The position numbers and the translations under genes are program-made. Below, piece by piece: positions 16,013-25,165 of a stretch of 64,000 nucleotides of DNA (positions within the stretch are counted from its first letter, which is position 1; every line of letters begins with the position of its first letter). Under the pieces are notes generated by a model. That model was not told where the DNA came from, ran no database searches, and saw only the letters and a program-made list of their open reading frames with translations. Origin of the DNA: an uncultured Paracoccaceae bacterium. Lineage in GTDB: Bacteria; Pseudomonadota; Alphaproteobacteria; Rhodobacterales; Rhodobacteraceae. The stretch lies in NCBI GenBank assembly GCA_947493255.1, contig CANLQK010000004.1, positions 186,001 through 250,000 of the forward strand, written 5' to 3'.

Positions 16013-16918
16013 TTATGCCTGCGCGCCGTCGCGGATGCGTTTTCGGTGCGCGATAATTTCATCCTGAACGAAGTCCCGGAATGCCATTATTCGCTTGGAC
16101 TGGCGTAATTCTTCTGGATAGGCGAGGAATGTTGGAACTTCGCCGCTTTCGACGTCTGGAAGAACCCGAACAAGTTGCGGGAAGTCTTCGATCACGTAAT
16201 CGGGCAGAACACCAATGCCCAAGTTCGACAAGACACCTTGAAGCACACCAAAATAGTTATTCATGTGCAGCAGGCGTGGTTTGTCGTGGCTGAGCAAATG
16301 TTCCGTTAATGTCGCACCAGCAGAGACCTGAAACGCATTGGGGGCCTGGCAGATGAGCCGGTGCGCGCCAATTTGTTCCACGGAATCAATTTCAGCGTTG
16401 TTGTCGAGATATGTTTGAGACGCATAGAGACGCATGCGCACTGACATCAGTTTCTTGCGGATCAGGTCAGCCTGTGATGGTTCTTTCATGCGGATCGCGA
16501 CGTCAGCCTCGCGCATGGGCAGATCAAGAACGCGTTCTTCGAGCATTAGGTCGATGTTCAGGTCCGGGTATTTTTCATAAAGTGCGGGCAGGCGCGGGGC
16601 CAGCCATAAGGTCCCGAACCCAGTTGTTGTTGTGACCTTCAGCTCGCCAAAGACTTCTTCTGCGCTGTCTTTAATGCGAGCCGATGCAGCGTCGAGGCGA
16701 CGAGACATAGATTTTGTTGCATCAAAAAGAAGTTCGCCTTGTTCGGTCAGGATTAACCCGCGTGCATGGCGGTGAAACAGCACAGTTGATAGAGATTCCT
16801 CGAGTGCGCGGATTTGGCGCGACACAGCAGATTGTGACAGATGCAGTGTGTCTCCGGCATGGGTAAGAGAGCCGGCATCGGCCACTGCGTGGAAAATCCG
16901 GAGTTTGTCCCAATCCAT
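16013..16918 (-). CDS. LysR-family transcriptional regulator
   Basis: A 301-residue LysR regulator with the N-terminal helix-turn-helix MDWDKLRIFHAVADAGSLTH followed by LSQSAVSRQIRALEESL, and an effector domain from about residue 90 (GELKVTTTTGFGTLWLAPRL onwards). The ATG at 16918 has AAGG seven bases upstream and gives the family start MDWDKL; the ATG at 16936 is an alternative. It is divergent from the indolepyruvate oxidoreductase, and two matching AGGTCA-N7-TGACCT palindromes lie in the intergenic region, suggesting it controls both genes. The effector is unknown; indolepyruvate or an amino acid is a guess. Confidence 0.9.
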   Translation of the reverse strand: MDWDKLRIFHAVADAGSLTHAGDTLHLSQSAVSRQIRALEESLSTVLFHRHARGLILTEQGELLFDATKSMSRRLDAASARIKDSAEEVFGELKVTTTTGFGTLWLAPRLPALYEKYPDLNIDLMLEERVLDLPMREADVAIRMKEPSQADLIRKKLMSVRMRLYASQTYLDNNAEIDSVEQIGAHRLICQAPNAFQVSAGATLTEHLLSHDKPRLLHMNNYFGVLQGVLSNLGIGVLPDYVIEDFPQLVRVLPDVESGEVPTFLAYPEELRQSKRIMAFRDFVQDEIIAHRKRIRDGAQA

Positions 16919-17014
16919 TGGATAGCCTTGTTGCATAAGCTCTGCTCGCCTAATCTTCTTCTTTCACAGTCCTTATGGCTGCTTTGTGAAGGGATGTCAG
17001 TCAAAAATGCTTGG

Positions 17015-17035
17015 TAGGTCAGCAATTATGACCTA
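17015..17035. promoter_or_regulatory. Operator-like palindrome 1 (TAGGTCA-N7-TGACCTA)
   Basis: A perfect inverted repeat with 7-base arms and a 7-base spacer lies between the LysR gene and the indolepyruvate oxidoreductase. The inner motif AGGTCA-N7-TGACCT recurs at 17049-17067, 33 bases away centre to centre, about three helical turns. It is probably a binding site for the neighbouring LysR protein. Confidence 0.65.
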
Positions 17036-17048
17036 TAGAGCTTGCGTA

Positions 17049-17067
17049 AGGTCAGAATCGCTGACCT
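17049..17067. promoter_or_regulatory. Operator-like palindrome 2 (AGGTCA-N7-TGACCT)
   Basis: Second copy of the palindrome, here with 7-base arms AGGTCAG and CTGACCT. It ends 39 bases before the oxidoreductase start codon, close to where the core promoter should be, so bound protein could activate or block that promoter. Confidence 0.65.
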
Positions 17068-17106
17068 ATATGCAGTATTCATTAGGTGCGTTTGGGAGGA
17101 CAGCCG

Positions 17107-20100
17107 ATGTCGTTACAGGAAATTTCGCTGAATGATCGTTATGATCTGGATAAGGACCAGGTTCTGCTGAATGGCACACAGGCTTTGGTACGCTTGATGT
17201 TGATGCAAAAGGCGCGCGACACGGCAGCGGGGCTTAAGACCGCCGGATATGTCACGGGGTATCGTGGGTCGCCGTTGGGTGCAGTCGATATGCAGATGCA
17301 ACGCGCTGAAAAACAGTTACGGGACGCGGATGTGAAGTTCCAACTTGGCCTGAACGAAGATTTGGCGGCAACGGCGATCTGGGGGACACAACAGGCCGAG
17401 TTGCGGGGAGAAGGCACACATGACGGTGTGTTCGGCCTTTGGTACGGTAAGGGCCCTGGGGTGGACCGGTCTGGCGATGTGATGCGCCATGCGAACATGG
17501 CGGGTACATCGGCCCATGGCGGTGTCATTATGGCGATGGGGGACGACCACACAGGTGAAAGTTCGACGACATTACATCAGTCCGAATGGACGATGCTGGA
17601 TTCTTATATGCCGATTGTATCGCCTGCCGGTGTGCAAGAAGTTCTGGATATGGGCCTGTATGCCTATGCACTTTCGCGGTTTGCTGGTGTCTGGGTTGGG
17701 TTGAAGACCCAAAAAGACACCGTTGAAGTCACATCCGTTGTGAATGGCGACCCACACAGGTTGTCGTTTGTTGAACCGGGTTTTGACATCCCAGAAGGTG
17801 GTTTGAACATTCGTCTTGTCGACACGCCACAAGAACAAGAAGCGCGGATGATCGACCAAAAGCGGTTTGCGGCGGAAGCTTTTGCGCGCGCAAACCGTAT
17901 TGACCAAGCTGTTTGGCCCAATGACGGCGCGAAGATCGGGTTCGTTGCGGCGGGTAAGAATTGGTTGGATCTGGTTCATGCAATGGCGTTGCTTGGCATT
18001 GATGAAGCCGAGGCCGCACGGTTGGGGATTTCGACCTATAAGGTCGGGCAAGTTTGGCCCCTTGATACGCAAAGTTTTGATGAATGGGCGCATGACCTAG
18101 ATCTTATTGTTGTCGTGGAAGAAAAACGAAAACTGCTTGAAGTGCAGATCAAGGAAATTCTGTTTGATGATCGACGTGGGCGACGCGTTTATGGGTGGTA
18201 CACGGATAAGGCAGGTGCTGATGGACAGCGCGAGGAACTGTTCACGACACGGTCTGCGCTTGATCCGGTACATATAGCTGAGAAAATCGGAAGTATCCTG
18301 AGATCTGAGGGGTGTGAAACCGAGGCAATCGCGGGGGGGATGGCCCGTTTGGCCGAGGCAAGAAGGGCAGACAATGCTGAAGAGATTGCTGCACGCATTC
18401 CCTATTTCTGTTCTGGGTGCCCCCACAATTCATCGACCAAAGTACCAGAAGGCGCACGCGCTTATGCCGGAATCGGATGCCATTACATGGTTCAATGGAT
18501 GGAACGCGACACCGTCGGGTTTACACAGATGGGGGGCGAGGGCGCCAATTGGGTCGGCGAAGCAGGCTTTTCAACGCGAGAGCATGTTTTCCAGAACCTT
18601 GGTGACGGGACCTATAACCACTCTGGGGTTCAGGCGATCCGGTTTGCGCTGATGTCTGACGCGAATATTACCTACAAAATTTTATACAACGACGCTGTGG
18701 CGATGACAGGTGGGCAAGGCAACGATGGTGGTTTGACCGCAGACCAAATTTGTCGCGAAGTTTTGGCGATGGGGGTGAAAGAGGTTCATGTGGTGCATGA
18801 TCCAGCTGAAGAAGTCGACCTGCGCCAGATGCCGCCACGTGTGAAGATCTACCCACGTAGCGAGTTGGACGCGGTTCAGAAAAATCTAAGCAGTGTCAAA
18901 GGTGTGTCTGTCCTTGTTTATGTGCAGACCTGTGCCGCTGAGAAAAGGCGTAGACGAAAGCGCGGGTTGTTTCATGACCCCGATAAACGGGCATTTATCA
19001 ATACGGACGTTTGTGAAGGTTGCGGGGACTGCGGTATTCAATCGAATTGTGTTTCAATCACACCGGTTGAAACAGAACTTGGGCGTAAGCGGGCGATTGA
19101 TCAGTCGTCTTGCAACAAGGACTTTTCCTGCGTGGAAGGGTTCTGCCCGTCTTTCGTAACTCTTGAAGGCGCAAGCATTCGTAAAGCTATAACAAAGGTC
19201 GTTGATCTGCCAGATATGCCTGACCCGACACTGCCAGCGATACATGGCACGCACAACGTGGTGATCACGGGTGTTGGTGGCACAGGCGTTGTAACCATTG
19301 GCGCGGTTTTGGCCATGGCGGCACATGTAGATGGTAAGGCGGCCAGTATGATGGAGATGGCGGGATTGGCCCAAAAAGGCGGTGCTGTGCACATCCATTG
19401 CCGGCTGGCTGAAAGGCCCGATGACATTGCGGCAGTGCGTGTGTCTACAGGTGAGTGTGATGCGTTGATCGGCGGCGATTTGGTAGTGTCTGCGGGAGCC
19501 AAGACTATGGCGTTGATGACCCATGGACGCACACGTGGCGTTGTGAATTCACATGAAATCATAACCGGTGACTTTACACGCAACGTCGATTTTAAACTGC
19601 CAACCGACCGTTTGTGTGTCGCTCTTCAGGCACGGATGGGTGACAGCTTGTCGATGTTTGACGCGTCTGAACTGGCGCTCAAACTGATGGGGGATGCGAT
19701 TTATTCCAACATGATGGTGTTTGGAGCCGCATGGCAATCGGGTGCGGTGCCTGTGTCTGGGGCTGCTATTCGCAAAGCGATCGAGCTGAACGGGACAGCA
19801 GTTGAGCGCAATTTGCAAGCGTTCGAATATGGTCGCTGGGCTGTACTTCATCCTGCAGATGCGGCCGAGGTTTTGGTAGAGGCCGCGCCAGAACCGGAAA
19901 AAACGTTGGACGAAAAAATCGCGTTTCGGGTCGCGCATTTGACGGACTATCAAAATGAAGATTACGCCAAGCGGTATGCGGATTTTGTAGCGTCTTTTGA
20001 GGGAGATCTGCGGGAGTCTGTCGCGCTTGGGTATCATAAACTGCTGTCCTACAAAGACGAATATGAGGTCGCACGGTTGTTGTTGGACACGCGGGCAAAG

Positions 20101-20520
20101 GCAGAAACCAAGTTTGAAGGCGCGTTTAAGATGACGCACCATTTGGCGCCGCCGCTGTTGTCAAGAAAGCAGTCTAATGGACGACCAAAGAAGGTTGCTA
20201 TGCCGCAACTGACAAATAGGTTGTTGCCAATGTTGGCTCGTATGAAGCGACTTCGCGGCACACGGTGGGATATTTTTGGCCGCACACAGGAGCGGAAAAT
20301 GGAACGCGCACTGATCGCGCAATACGAAGCAGATATGGTGGAAATTGCGCCATTTGTGCGTCCCGATACGTTGGATGCCGCTGTGGCGCTGGCACGTTTG
20401 CCATTGGATATTCGTGGGTTCGGGCCTGTAAAGCATGAAAACGCGTTAAAGGCAGCGAAGCGACGCGAAGAATTGTTGGCAGCCCTGCGTGCTGCACCGA
20501 TTCAGACCGCTGCACAGTGA
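17107..20520 (+). CDS. Indolepyruvate ferredoxin oxidoreductase (fused subunits)
   Basis: A 1137-residue fused 2-oxoacid oxidoreductase, oxidatively decarboxylating aryl pyruvates from aromatic amino acid transamination to the acyl-CoA with electrons passed to ferredoxin. The N-terminal part (to about 600) holds the pyruvate-binding and thiamine-diphosphate domains, with YCSGCPHNSS near 436 and GGEGANWVGEA downstream. Cysteine motifs CEGCGDCGIQSNC (about 636) and SSCNKDFSCVEGFC (about 669) match [4Fe-4S] ligands, and a Rossmann-like gamma domain begins at GVGGTGVVTIGAVLAMAA (about 721). The ATG at 17107 follows GGGAGGAC; an in-frame upstream start is less likely. It is divergent from a LysR gene. 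Confidence 0.92.
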   Translation: MSLQEISLNDRYDLDKDQVLLNGTQALVRLMLMQKARDTAAGLKTAGYVTGYRGSPLGAVDMQMQRAEKQLRDADVKFQLGLNEDLAATAIWGTQQAELRGEGTHDGVFGLWYGKGPGVDRSGDVMRHANMAGTSAHGGVIMAMGDDHTGESSTTLHQSEWTMLDSYMPIVSPAGVQEVLDMGLYAYALSRFAGVWVGLKTQKDTVEVTSVVNGDPHRLSFVEPGFDIPEGGLNIRLVDTPQEQEARMIDQKRFAAEAFARANRIDQAVWPNDGAKIGFVAAGKNWLDLVHAMALLGIDEAEAARLGISTYKVGQVWPLDTQSFDEWAHDLDLIVVVEEKRKLLEVQIKEILFDDRRGRRVYGWYTDKAGADGQREELFTTRSALDPVHIAEKIGSILRSEGCETEAIAGGMARLAEARRADNAEEIAARIPYFCSGCPHNSSTKVPEGARAYAGIGCHYMVQWMERDTVGFTQMGGEGANWVGEAGFSTREHVFQNLGDGTYNHSGVQAIRFALMSDANITYKILYNDAVAMTGGQGNDGGLTADQICREVLAMGVKEVHVVHDPAEEVDLRQMPPRVKIYPRSELDAVQKNLSSVKGVSVLVYVQTCAAEKRRRRKRGLFHDPDKRAFINTDVCEGCGDCGIQSNCVSITPVETELGRKRAIDQSSCNKDFSCVEGFCPSFVTLEGASIRKAITKVVDLPDMPDPTLPAIHGTHNVVITGVGGTGVVTIGAVLAMAAHVDGKAASMMEMAGLAQKGGAVHIHCRLAERPDDIAAVRVSTGECDALIGGDLVVSAGAKTMALMTHGRTRGVVNSHEIITGDFTRNVDFKLPTDRLCVALQARMGDSLSMFDASELALKLMGDAIYSNMMVFGAAWQSGAVPVSGAAIRKAIELNGTAVERNLQAFEYGRWAVLHPADAAEVLVEAAPEPEKTLDEKIAFRVAHLTDYQNEDYAKRYADFVASFEGDLRESVALGYHKLLSYKDEYEVARLLLDTRAKAETKFEGAFKMTHHLAPPLLSRKQSNGRPKKVAMPQLTNRLLPMLARMKRLRGTRWDIFGRTQERKMERALIAQYEADMVEIAPFVRPDTLDAAVALARLPLDIRGFGPVKHENALKAAKRREELLAALRAAPIQTAAQ

Positions 20521-20608
20521 GGTCGCGCGACAATTGCTGGATATCTGATGCCGCGGGCGCTACGTAAGGCCAAGTAGAGACAAAAAGAGCGGTTCCCAAA
20601 GGGATATC

Positions 20609-21493
20609 ATGCTGAAAAATCGAGTTGTTCGAGACATTTCTTATGCCCATTCGGCCGCTTCCAAAAGCGGCCGAGCGGTGATCCGGGTTATGGAAAACAC
20701 CACGGGACGCTTGCGGTTGATCCGCAAGGCCCGTGGGTACGAACAGGAAGTGGCTGACGGGGCCGATTTTTGGCGGGTGATGAGCGACCGCTATAAGTTG
20801 CGCCTAAATGTGATTGGCGGAGCGTTGGATAACATTCCAACGACTGGCCCTTTGATATTGGTGTCGAACCATCCTTACGGGATTTTGGATGGGTTGATGA
20901 TGGGCCGCATCCTGTCCGAACGGCGGGGTGGGGATTTTAAAATTCTTGCGAATTCCGTTTTTCGGAAATCTGCCGACCTGAACCGCGTGATTTTGCCGGT
21001 TTCGTTTGATGAAACGAAGGAAGCCGCACGTCTTAACCTTCAGACCCGAAAAGAGGCGTTACAGTATCTGCGCGAAGGCGGCGCAATGGGGGTCTTTCCT
21101 GGTGGGACTGTTAGCACCGCAGCACGCCCGTTTGGAAAACCGTTTGATCCACAGTGGCGCAATTTCACCGCTAAGATGGTGACCAAAAGCAACGCAACTG
21201 TGGTGCCTATTTTCTTTGAAGGATCGAACAGTCGGCTCTTCCAAATAGCCAGCCATCTGCATGTGACATTGCGAATGGGAATGTACATTCGCGAATTCAA
21301 ATCACGTGTTGGAAGTGACGTGCGTGTTGTGATTGGTGAGCCGATCCCCGCCGACCAGTTGAATGCGCACAAGACGGATTCCAAAAGCTGCATGGATTTC
21401 TTACGGAAAGCGACGTATGACCTGTCGCCAAAGCCAGTGCCTGCAAACGTGTTTGGGCATGAATTTGATGCGAAATATAGACGTAAGGACTAG
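20609..21493 (+). CDS. Lysophospholipid acyltransferase-like protein
   Basis: A 294-residue PlsC-superfamily acyltransferase, expected to acylate a lysolipid such as lysophosphatidate or lyso-ornithine lipid at the inner membrane. The catalytic block reads SNHPYGILDGLMMG (about residues 87-100), in which the histidine-to-aspartate spacing is one residue longer than the classical HX4D, and a later GVFPGGTVS motif (about 161) matches the substrate-binding FPEG block. No signal peptide is evident. An AAAGGGA site precedes the ATG. It is 3 bases upstream of murI, so the two are co-transcribed. The acceptor lipid cannot be told from sequence. Confidence 0.85.
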   Translation: MLKNRVVRDISYAHSAASKSGRAVIRVMENTTGRLRLIRKARGYEQEVADGADFWRVMSDRYKLRLNVIGGALDNIPTTGPLILVSNHPYGILDGLMMGRILSERRGGDFKILANSVFRKSADLNRVILPVSFDETKEAARLNLQTRKEALQYLREGGAMGVFPGGTVSTAARPFGKPFDPQWRNFTAKMVTKSNATVVPIFFEGSNSRLFQIASHLHVTLRMGMYIREFKSRVGSDVRVVIGEPIPADQLNAHKTDSKSCMDFLRKATYDLSPKPVPANVFGHEFDAKYRRKD

Positions 21494-21496
21494 GCT

Positions 21497-22306
21497 ATGG
21501 CCGTTGGTATTTTCGATTCCGGTTTAGGTGGATTGACTGTTCTGGATGCTGCGCAAAAGCGGCTGCCGGACGTGCCGTTTGTTTATTACGCCGACAGTGC
21601 GCATGCACCTTACGGTGTGCGGACCGCGGATGATATTTATGAACTGACCGTTAAAGCCACGCAGACCTTGTTTGACGCGGGATGTGATTTGGTGATTTTG
21701 GCCTGCAACACAGCGTCGGCAGCTGCGTTACGCCGGATGCAAGAAAGCTGGGTACCTGCGGACAAGCGCGTTCTGGGTGTGTTTGTTCCTTTGATTGAAG
21801 CGCTGACCGAACGCAGCTGGGGTGATAATTCGCCCCCTCGGGAAGTCGATGTGAAACACGTCGCGTTGTTTGCAACGCCTGCAACGGTTTCAAGCCGTGC
21901 ATTCCAACGGGAATTGGCGTTTCGGGCCGTTGGTGTCGATGTCGAGGCGCAGGCCTGTGGCGGTGTCGTGGATGCGATTGAAGATGGCGACATGATTTTG
22001 GCCGAGGCGTTGGTCAATTCCCATGTGGACGCGTTGAAACGCAAAATGCCGCAGCCAGATGCCGCAATATTGGGCTGTACCCATTACCCATTGATGCAAA
22101 GCCAGTTTCAGGCTGCTCTCGGTGATAATGTGAAGGTCTATTCGCAAGCTAATTTGGTGGCAGAGAGCCTTGCTGACTATCTAGATCGGCGCCCCGAAAT
22201 GCTGGGTGGTGGAGAGACCAAGTATCTGACCTCTGGTGATCCGAAACAGGTCAGCCAACGCGCTGTGCAATTCATGCGACGACAGATCACATTTGAATCC
22301 GCTTGA
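21497..22306 (+). CDS. murI: Glutamate racemase
   Basis: Interconverts L- and D-glutamate to supply D-glutamate for peptidoglycan. The two catalytic cysteines are visible in LACNTASA (C70) and ILGCTHYP (C194, followed by H196), as is the N-terminal [13 protein letters not shown] with the general-base aspartate D7. Length is 269 residues, normal for the family. It starts 3 bases after the acyltransferase stop codon and is followed by argC 56 bases downstream. Confidence 0.96.
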   Translation: MAVGIFDSGLGGLTVLDAAQKRLPDVPFVYYADSAHAPYGVRTADDIYELTVKATQTLFDAGCDLVILACNTASAAALRRMQESWVPADKRVLGVFVPLIEALTERSWGDNSPPREVDVKHVALFATPATVSSRAFQRELAFRAVGVDVEAQACGGVVDAIEDGDMILAEALVNSHVDALKRKMPQPDAAILGCTHYPLMQSQFQAALGDNVKVYSQANLVAESLADYLDRRPEMLGGGETKYLTSGDPKQVSQRAVQFMRRQITFESA

Positions 22307-22362
22307 TCCTATTGTGAAACTGTAAAAGCCCTGATTGATGATCATCAGGCACGGAGAAGAAA

Positions 22363-23391
22363 ATGACTTATAAAATCGCCATTCTGGGCGCCTCTGGCTA
22401 CACCGGCGCAGAACTTGTTCGGCTGATTGCATCGCACCCGTCAATGGAGGTCGCAGCACTGAGCGGGAATTCCAAGGCTGGCATGGCGATGGCACAGGTG
22501 TTTCCACATTTGCGGCATCTGGATTTGCCGGTTTTAACGACGATTGATGACATGAATTTCGATGGGATCGATTTGGCGTTTTGTGCCTTGCCGCACAAGA
22601 CCAGCCAAGAGGTCATTTCGAAATTGCCGAAAACGTTGAAGATTGTGGATCTGTCTGCGGATTTCCGGCTTCGGGATCCGGCTGCCTATGAAAAATGGTA
22701 CGGCAATCCACATAGTGCGGTCGAATTGCAAAAAGAAGCCGTTTATGGGCTAACCGAGTTTTACCGCGATGACATTGCGAAGGCGCGGTTGGTTGCTGGG
22801 ACAGGGTGCAACGCGGCAACGGGCCAATTTGCATTGCGGCCATTGATTGCCGCTGGTGTGATTGATCTAGACGAGATCATACTGGACCTAGCTTGTGCGG
22901 TGTCAGGGGCTGGTCGCGCGTTGAAAGAGAACTTGTTGCATGCGGAATTGTCGGAGGGGGCACATGCCTATGCCGTCGGCGGCACACACCGGCACCTTGG
23001 CGAGTTTGATCAAGAGTTCAGCGCCATTGCGGGTCGTCCCGTCGAGGTGCAATTCACGCCACATTTGATTCCGGCAAACCGTGGAATCTTGGCTACTGTT
23101 TACGTAAAGGGTGACGCGGAAGCCATTCATAATACGCTTAAAAATTCTTATGCTGATGAGCCATTTGTCGAGGTGTTGCCTGTGGGCGAGCACCCGTCCA
23201 TTCGGCATATCCGTGGGTCGAATTTTTGCCATGTCGGTGTTGTAGCAGACCGGCGTGAGGGGCGCGTGATTGTCATTGCGGCGTTGGACAACCTCACCAA
23301 AGGGTCATCGGGGCAAGCCTTGCAGAACGCTAACCTGATGTTAGGTCTACCAGAGACTGCGGGGCTAATGATGGCCCCAGTGTTCCCATAG
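22363..23391 (+). CDS. argC: N-acetyl-gamma-glutamyl-phosphate reductase
   Basis: Third enzyme of arginine synthesis: NADPH-dependent reduction of N-acetylglutamyl phosphate to the semialdehyde. The Rossmann start [18 protein letters not shown], the [12 protein letters not shown] loop and the active-site [10 protein letters not shown] with C149 are clear. Length 342 residues matches the long type of this enzyme. A GGAGAAGA ribosome binding site precedes the ATG, and a small stem (CCTGAT with ATCAGG) is just upstream. It is followed 9 bases later by ccmE. No other arg gene is in the window. Confidence 0.95.
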   Translation: MTYKIAILGASGYTGAELVRLIASHPSMEVAALSGNSKAGMAMAQVFPHLRHLDLPVLTTIDDMNFDGIDLAFCALPHKTSQEVISKLPKTLKIVDLSADFRLRDPAAYEKWYGNPHSAVELQKEAVYGLTEFYRDDIAKARLVAGTGCNAATGQFALRPLIAAGVIDLDEIILDLACAVSGAGRALKENLLHAELSEGAHAYAVGGTHRHLGEFDQEFSAIAGRPVEVQFTPHLIPANRGILATVYVKGDAEAIHNTLKNSYADEPFVEVLPVGEHPSIRHIRGSNFCHVGVVADRREGRVIVIAALDNLTKGSSGQALQNANLMLGLPETAGLMMAPVFP

Positions 23392-23400
23392 GGTAGGCTT

Positions 23401-23871
23401 ATGAAATCGCTTAAGAAAACCAGACGCATTCAGATCATCTTGGTTGCGTTCATTGCGTTAGCTTTGTCGACAGCGGTTATTGGGTATGCTTTGCGCGATG
23501 GCATCAATTATTTCCGCTCACCAACGGAAGTTGTGTCCGAACCACCGATGGAAACAGAGTTGTTTCGAATTGGTGGAATGGTTCAAGAGGGGTCCATCGT
23601 GCGTGGCGAAGGTACACTAGTTTCGTTCGTAGTGACGGATTGCTTTACTGCTGTCCCGGTCTCTTATGAGGGCATCTTGCCGGACTTGTTTGAAGAAGGG
23701 CAAGGTATGGTTGGGCAAGGTCGCTACATCAACGGTGAATTCGAAGCCGTTGAAATTCTTGCTAAACATGATGAAAGTTACACGCCTGCAGAGGTCGAGA
23801 ACATGCAGGAGCAACAGAATTTCTGTGAACAAGGCTCTGACGCAACGGACGGTGCTTCTACGTCTGGTTAA
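23401..23871 (+). CDS. ccmE: Cytochrome c maturation heme chaperone CcmE
   Basis: Membrane-anchored periplasmic protein that covalently binds heme and carries it from CcmC to the CcmF/H ligase. The N-terminal anchor (about residues 10-30) is followed by an OB-fold domain with the signature LAKHDESYTP containing heme-binding His 123 and conserved Tyr 127. The acidic C-terminal tail is typical. 156 residues. It lies 9 bases downstream of argC, and the other ccm genes in the window (ccmF, ccmH) are separated from it by the endolysin and holin genes. Confidence 0.95.
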   Translation: MKSLKKTRRIQIILVAFIALALSTAVIGYALRDGINYFRSPTEVVSEPPMETELFRIGGMVQEGSIVRGEGTLVSFVVTDCFTAVPVSYEGILPDLFEEGQGMVGQGRYINGEFEAVEILAKHDESYTPAEVENMQEQQNFCEQGSDATDGASTSG

Positions 23872-23916
23872 TACATTCCCACCACCCTTGATGAGCAATT
23901 CATTGGGGGTGTGCAG

Positions 23917-24528
23917 ATGCAAGACGTTAAGCAAATTGCAGAACAGATCGTTGCCCGAGAGGGCGGTTACGTAAATGACCCGGATGATCCTGGCGGTGCA
24001 ACCAATTTTGGCGTGACGATTCACACCATGCGGCGTCTTGGTTTAGATTTGGACGGTGATGGTGATGTGGATGTGCAAGATGTGCACATGTTGTCACGGG
24101 CTCAGGCCGTTGAAATTTTCATAGACCATTATTTCAACCGACCAAAAATTGCGGAACTGCCTGAAGAATTGCACGCCAGTGTATTTGATATGTACGTCAA
24201 TGCGGGGGCCAATGCGGTGCGTATTTTGCAACGTTTGTTAAGGGACATGCGTATCGAGGTTACGATAGACGGTGCAATTGGCCCGCAAACCGTTGCGGCT
24301 GCCCACCAAGGCGCTGCCGCTGCGCCCGATCATTTTGCCGACGCTTACGGGATTGCACGGCGAAATTACTATTACGCGCTGGCCGACCGCCGCTCTGCGA
24401 GCCGAAAGTATGCGCGCAGGCGTGATGGCGGGAAAGGTGGCTGGATCGTGCGGGCTGAAGAATTCATTTCGCCACGGTTTCATCTATCGGACGCTGAGCA
24501 TCGTGAAAGGACATCGACATGGGGCTGA
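23917..24528 (+). CDS. GTA-type endolysin (GH108-family muramidase)
   Basis: A 203-residue peptidoglycan-cleaving enzyme of the glycosyl hydrolase 108/ZliS family. The active-site region is AREGGYVNDPDDPGGATNFG with putative catalytic E15; a peptidoglycan-binding-3-like C-terminal domain covers about residues 125-185. It has no signal peptide, so it needs a holin for export, and the next gene encodes one, overlapping by 10 bases. In Rhodobacter capsulatus an endolysin-holin pair away from the structural cluster releases the gene transfer agent; this pair resembles it. An unusual calcium-loop-like insert, D44-x-D46-x-D48-G-D-V-x-x-x-D55, follows the catalytic part. A GTG at 23911 is an alternative start. 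Confidence 0.85.
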   Translation: MQDVKQIAEQIVAREGGYVNDPDDPGGATNFGVTIHTMRRLGLDLDGDGDVDVQDVHMLSRAQAVEIFIDHYFNRPKIAELPEELHASVFDMYVNAGANAVRILQRLLRDMRIEVTIDGAIGPQTVAAAHQGAAAAPDHFADAYGIARRNYYYALADRRSASRKYARRRDGGKGGWIVRAEEFISPRFHLSDAEHRERTSTWG

Positions 24529-25091
24529 TCGAACGCATATTCGGAACCATATTCGGGAATGGCCAAAACGTTATTGTGGAGACGGCGCAGGTGTTTCGCG
24601 AGAACGCCGAGAATGCGGCGCAACGCGGTGCCGATGTGAAACAGCAGGCGATGCAGCAGTTTGCAGCTGAATTTTCAGGGGCCTCACGCAGCCGGTTTGA
24701 CCAAGTTATGGACGCGTTGAACAGGCTGCCACGCCCGTTATTGGCCTATGGCACGATCGGGTTGTTTATCTTTGCGATGGTCGATCCGGTTTGGTTTTCG
24801 ACAAGGATGCAAGGAATTGCGTTGGTGCCTGACCCCTTGTGGTGGTTGATGGGCGCGATTGTAAGCTTCTATTTCGGCGCGCGGCATCAGGCCCATAGCC
24901 AAGACTTTCAACGGTCCATCGCGCAAACATTGTCGCGAGTGCCGACCGTGGTTGCGAATACCCGCGAATTGGAGGCATTGCGTGCGACTCCACCCGGCGC
25001 ACCTGAATTTGAACTTGGTGTCTCCACTCGCGCGCAAGTTGAGGCCGCCCCAAACCCAGCCTTAGCGGAATGGATGCAAGCGCAAACGTAG
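24519..25091 (+). CDS. Holin of the GTA 3TM type
   Basis: A 190-residue membrane protein matching the GTA holin 3TM family: an amphipathic N terminus (MGLIERIFGTIFGNGQNVI), a helical linker with alternating Gln/Ala, hydrophobic segments about residues 69-87 and 98-113, and a polar C-terminal tail. Holins form inner-membrane lesions that let the endolysin reach the peptidoglycan. Its start overlaps the endolysin stop by 10 bases, so the two are translationally coupled. The pair sits between ccmE and ccmF without any other phage gene, consistent with a domesticated lysis cassette rather than a prophage. Confidence 0.85.
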   Translation: MGLIERIFGTIFGNGQNVIVETAQVFRENAENAAQRGADVKQQAMQQFAAEFSGASRSRFDQVMDALNRLPRPLLAYGTIGLFIFAMVDPVWFSTRMQGIALVPDPLWWLMGAIVSFYFGARHQAHSQDFQRSIAQTLSRVPTVVANTRELEALRATPPGAPEFELGVSTRAQVEAAPNPALAEWMQAQT

Positions 25092-25165
25092 CCCGTGACC
25101 ATTCGCCCACTTAAGAAGGGCCGGTTTCGCTGGCGATGGGGGCTGTGCAGATTATACTACGCGGT

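Noticed and set aside
23881-25091. Prophage remnant around the endolysin and holin
   Set aside because: No capsid, terminase, integrase or attachment site is nearby; both flanking genes are cytochrome c maturation genes in the normal order.
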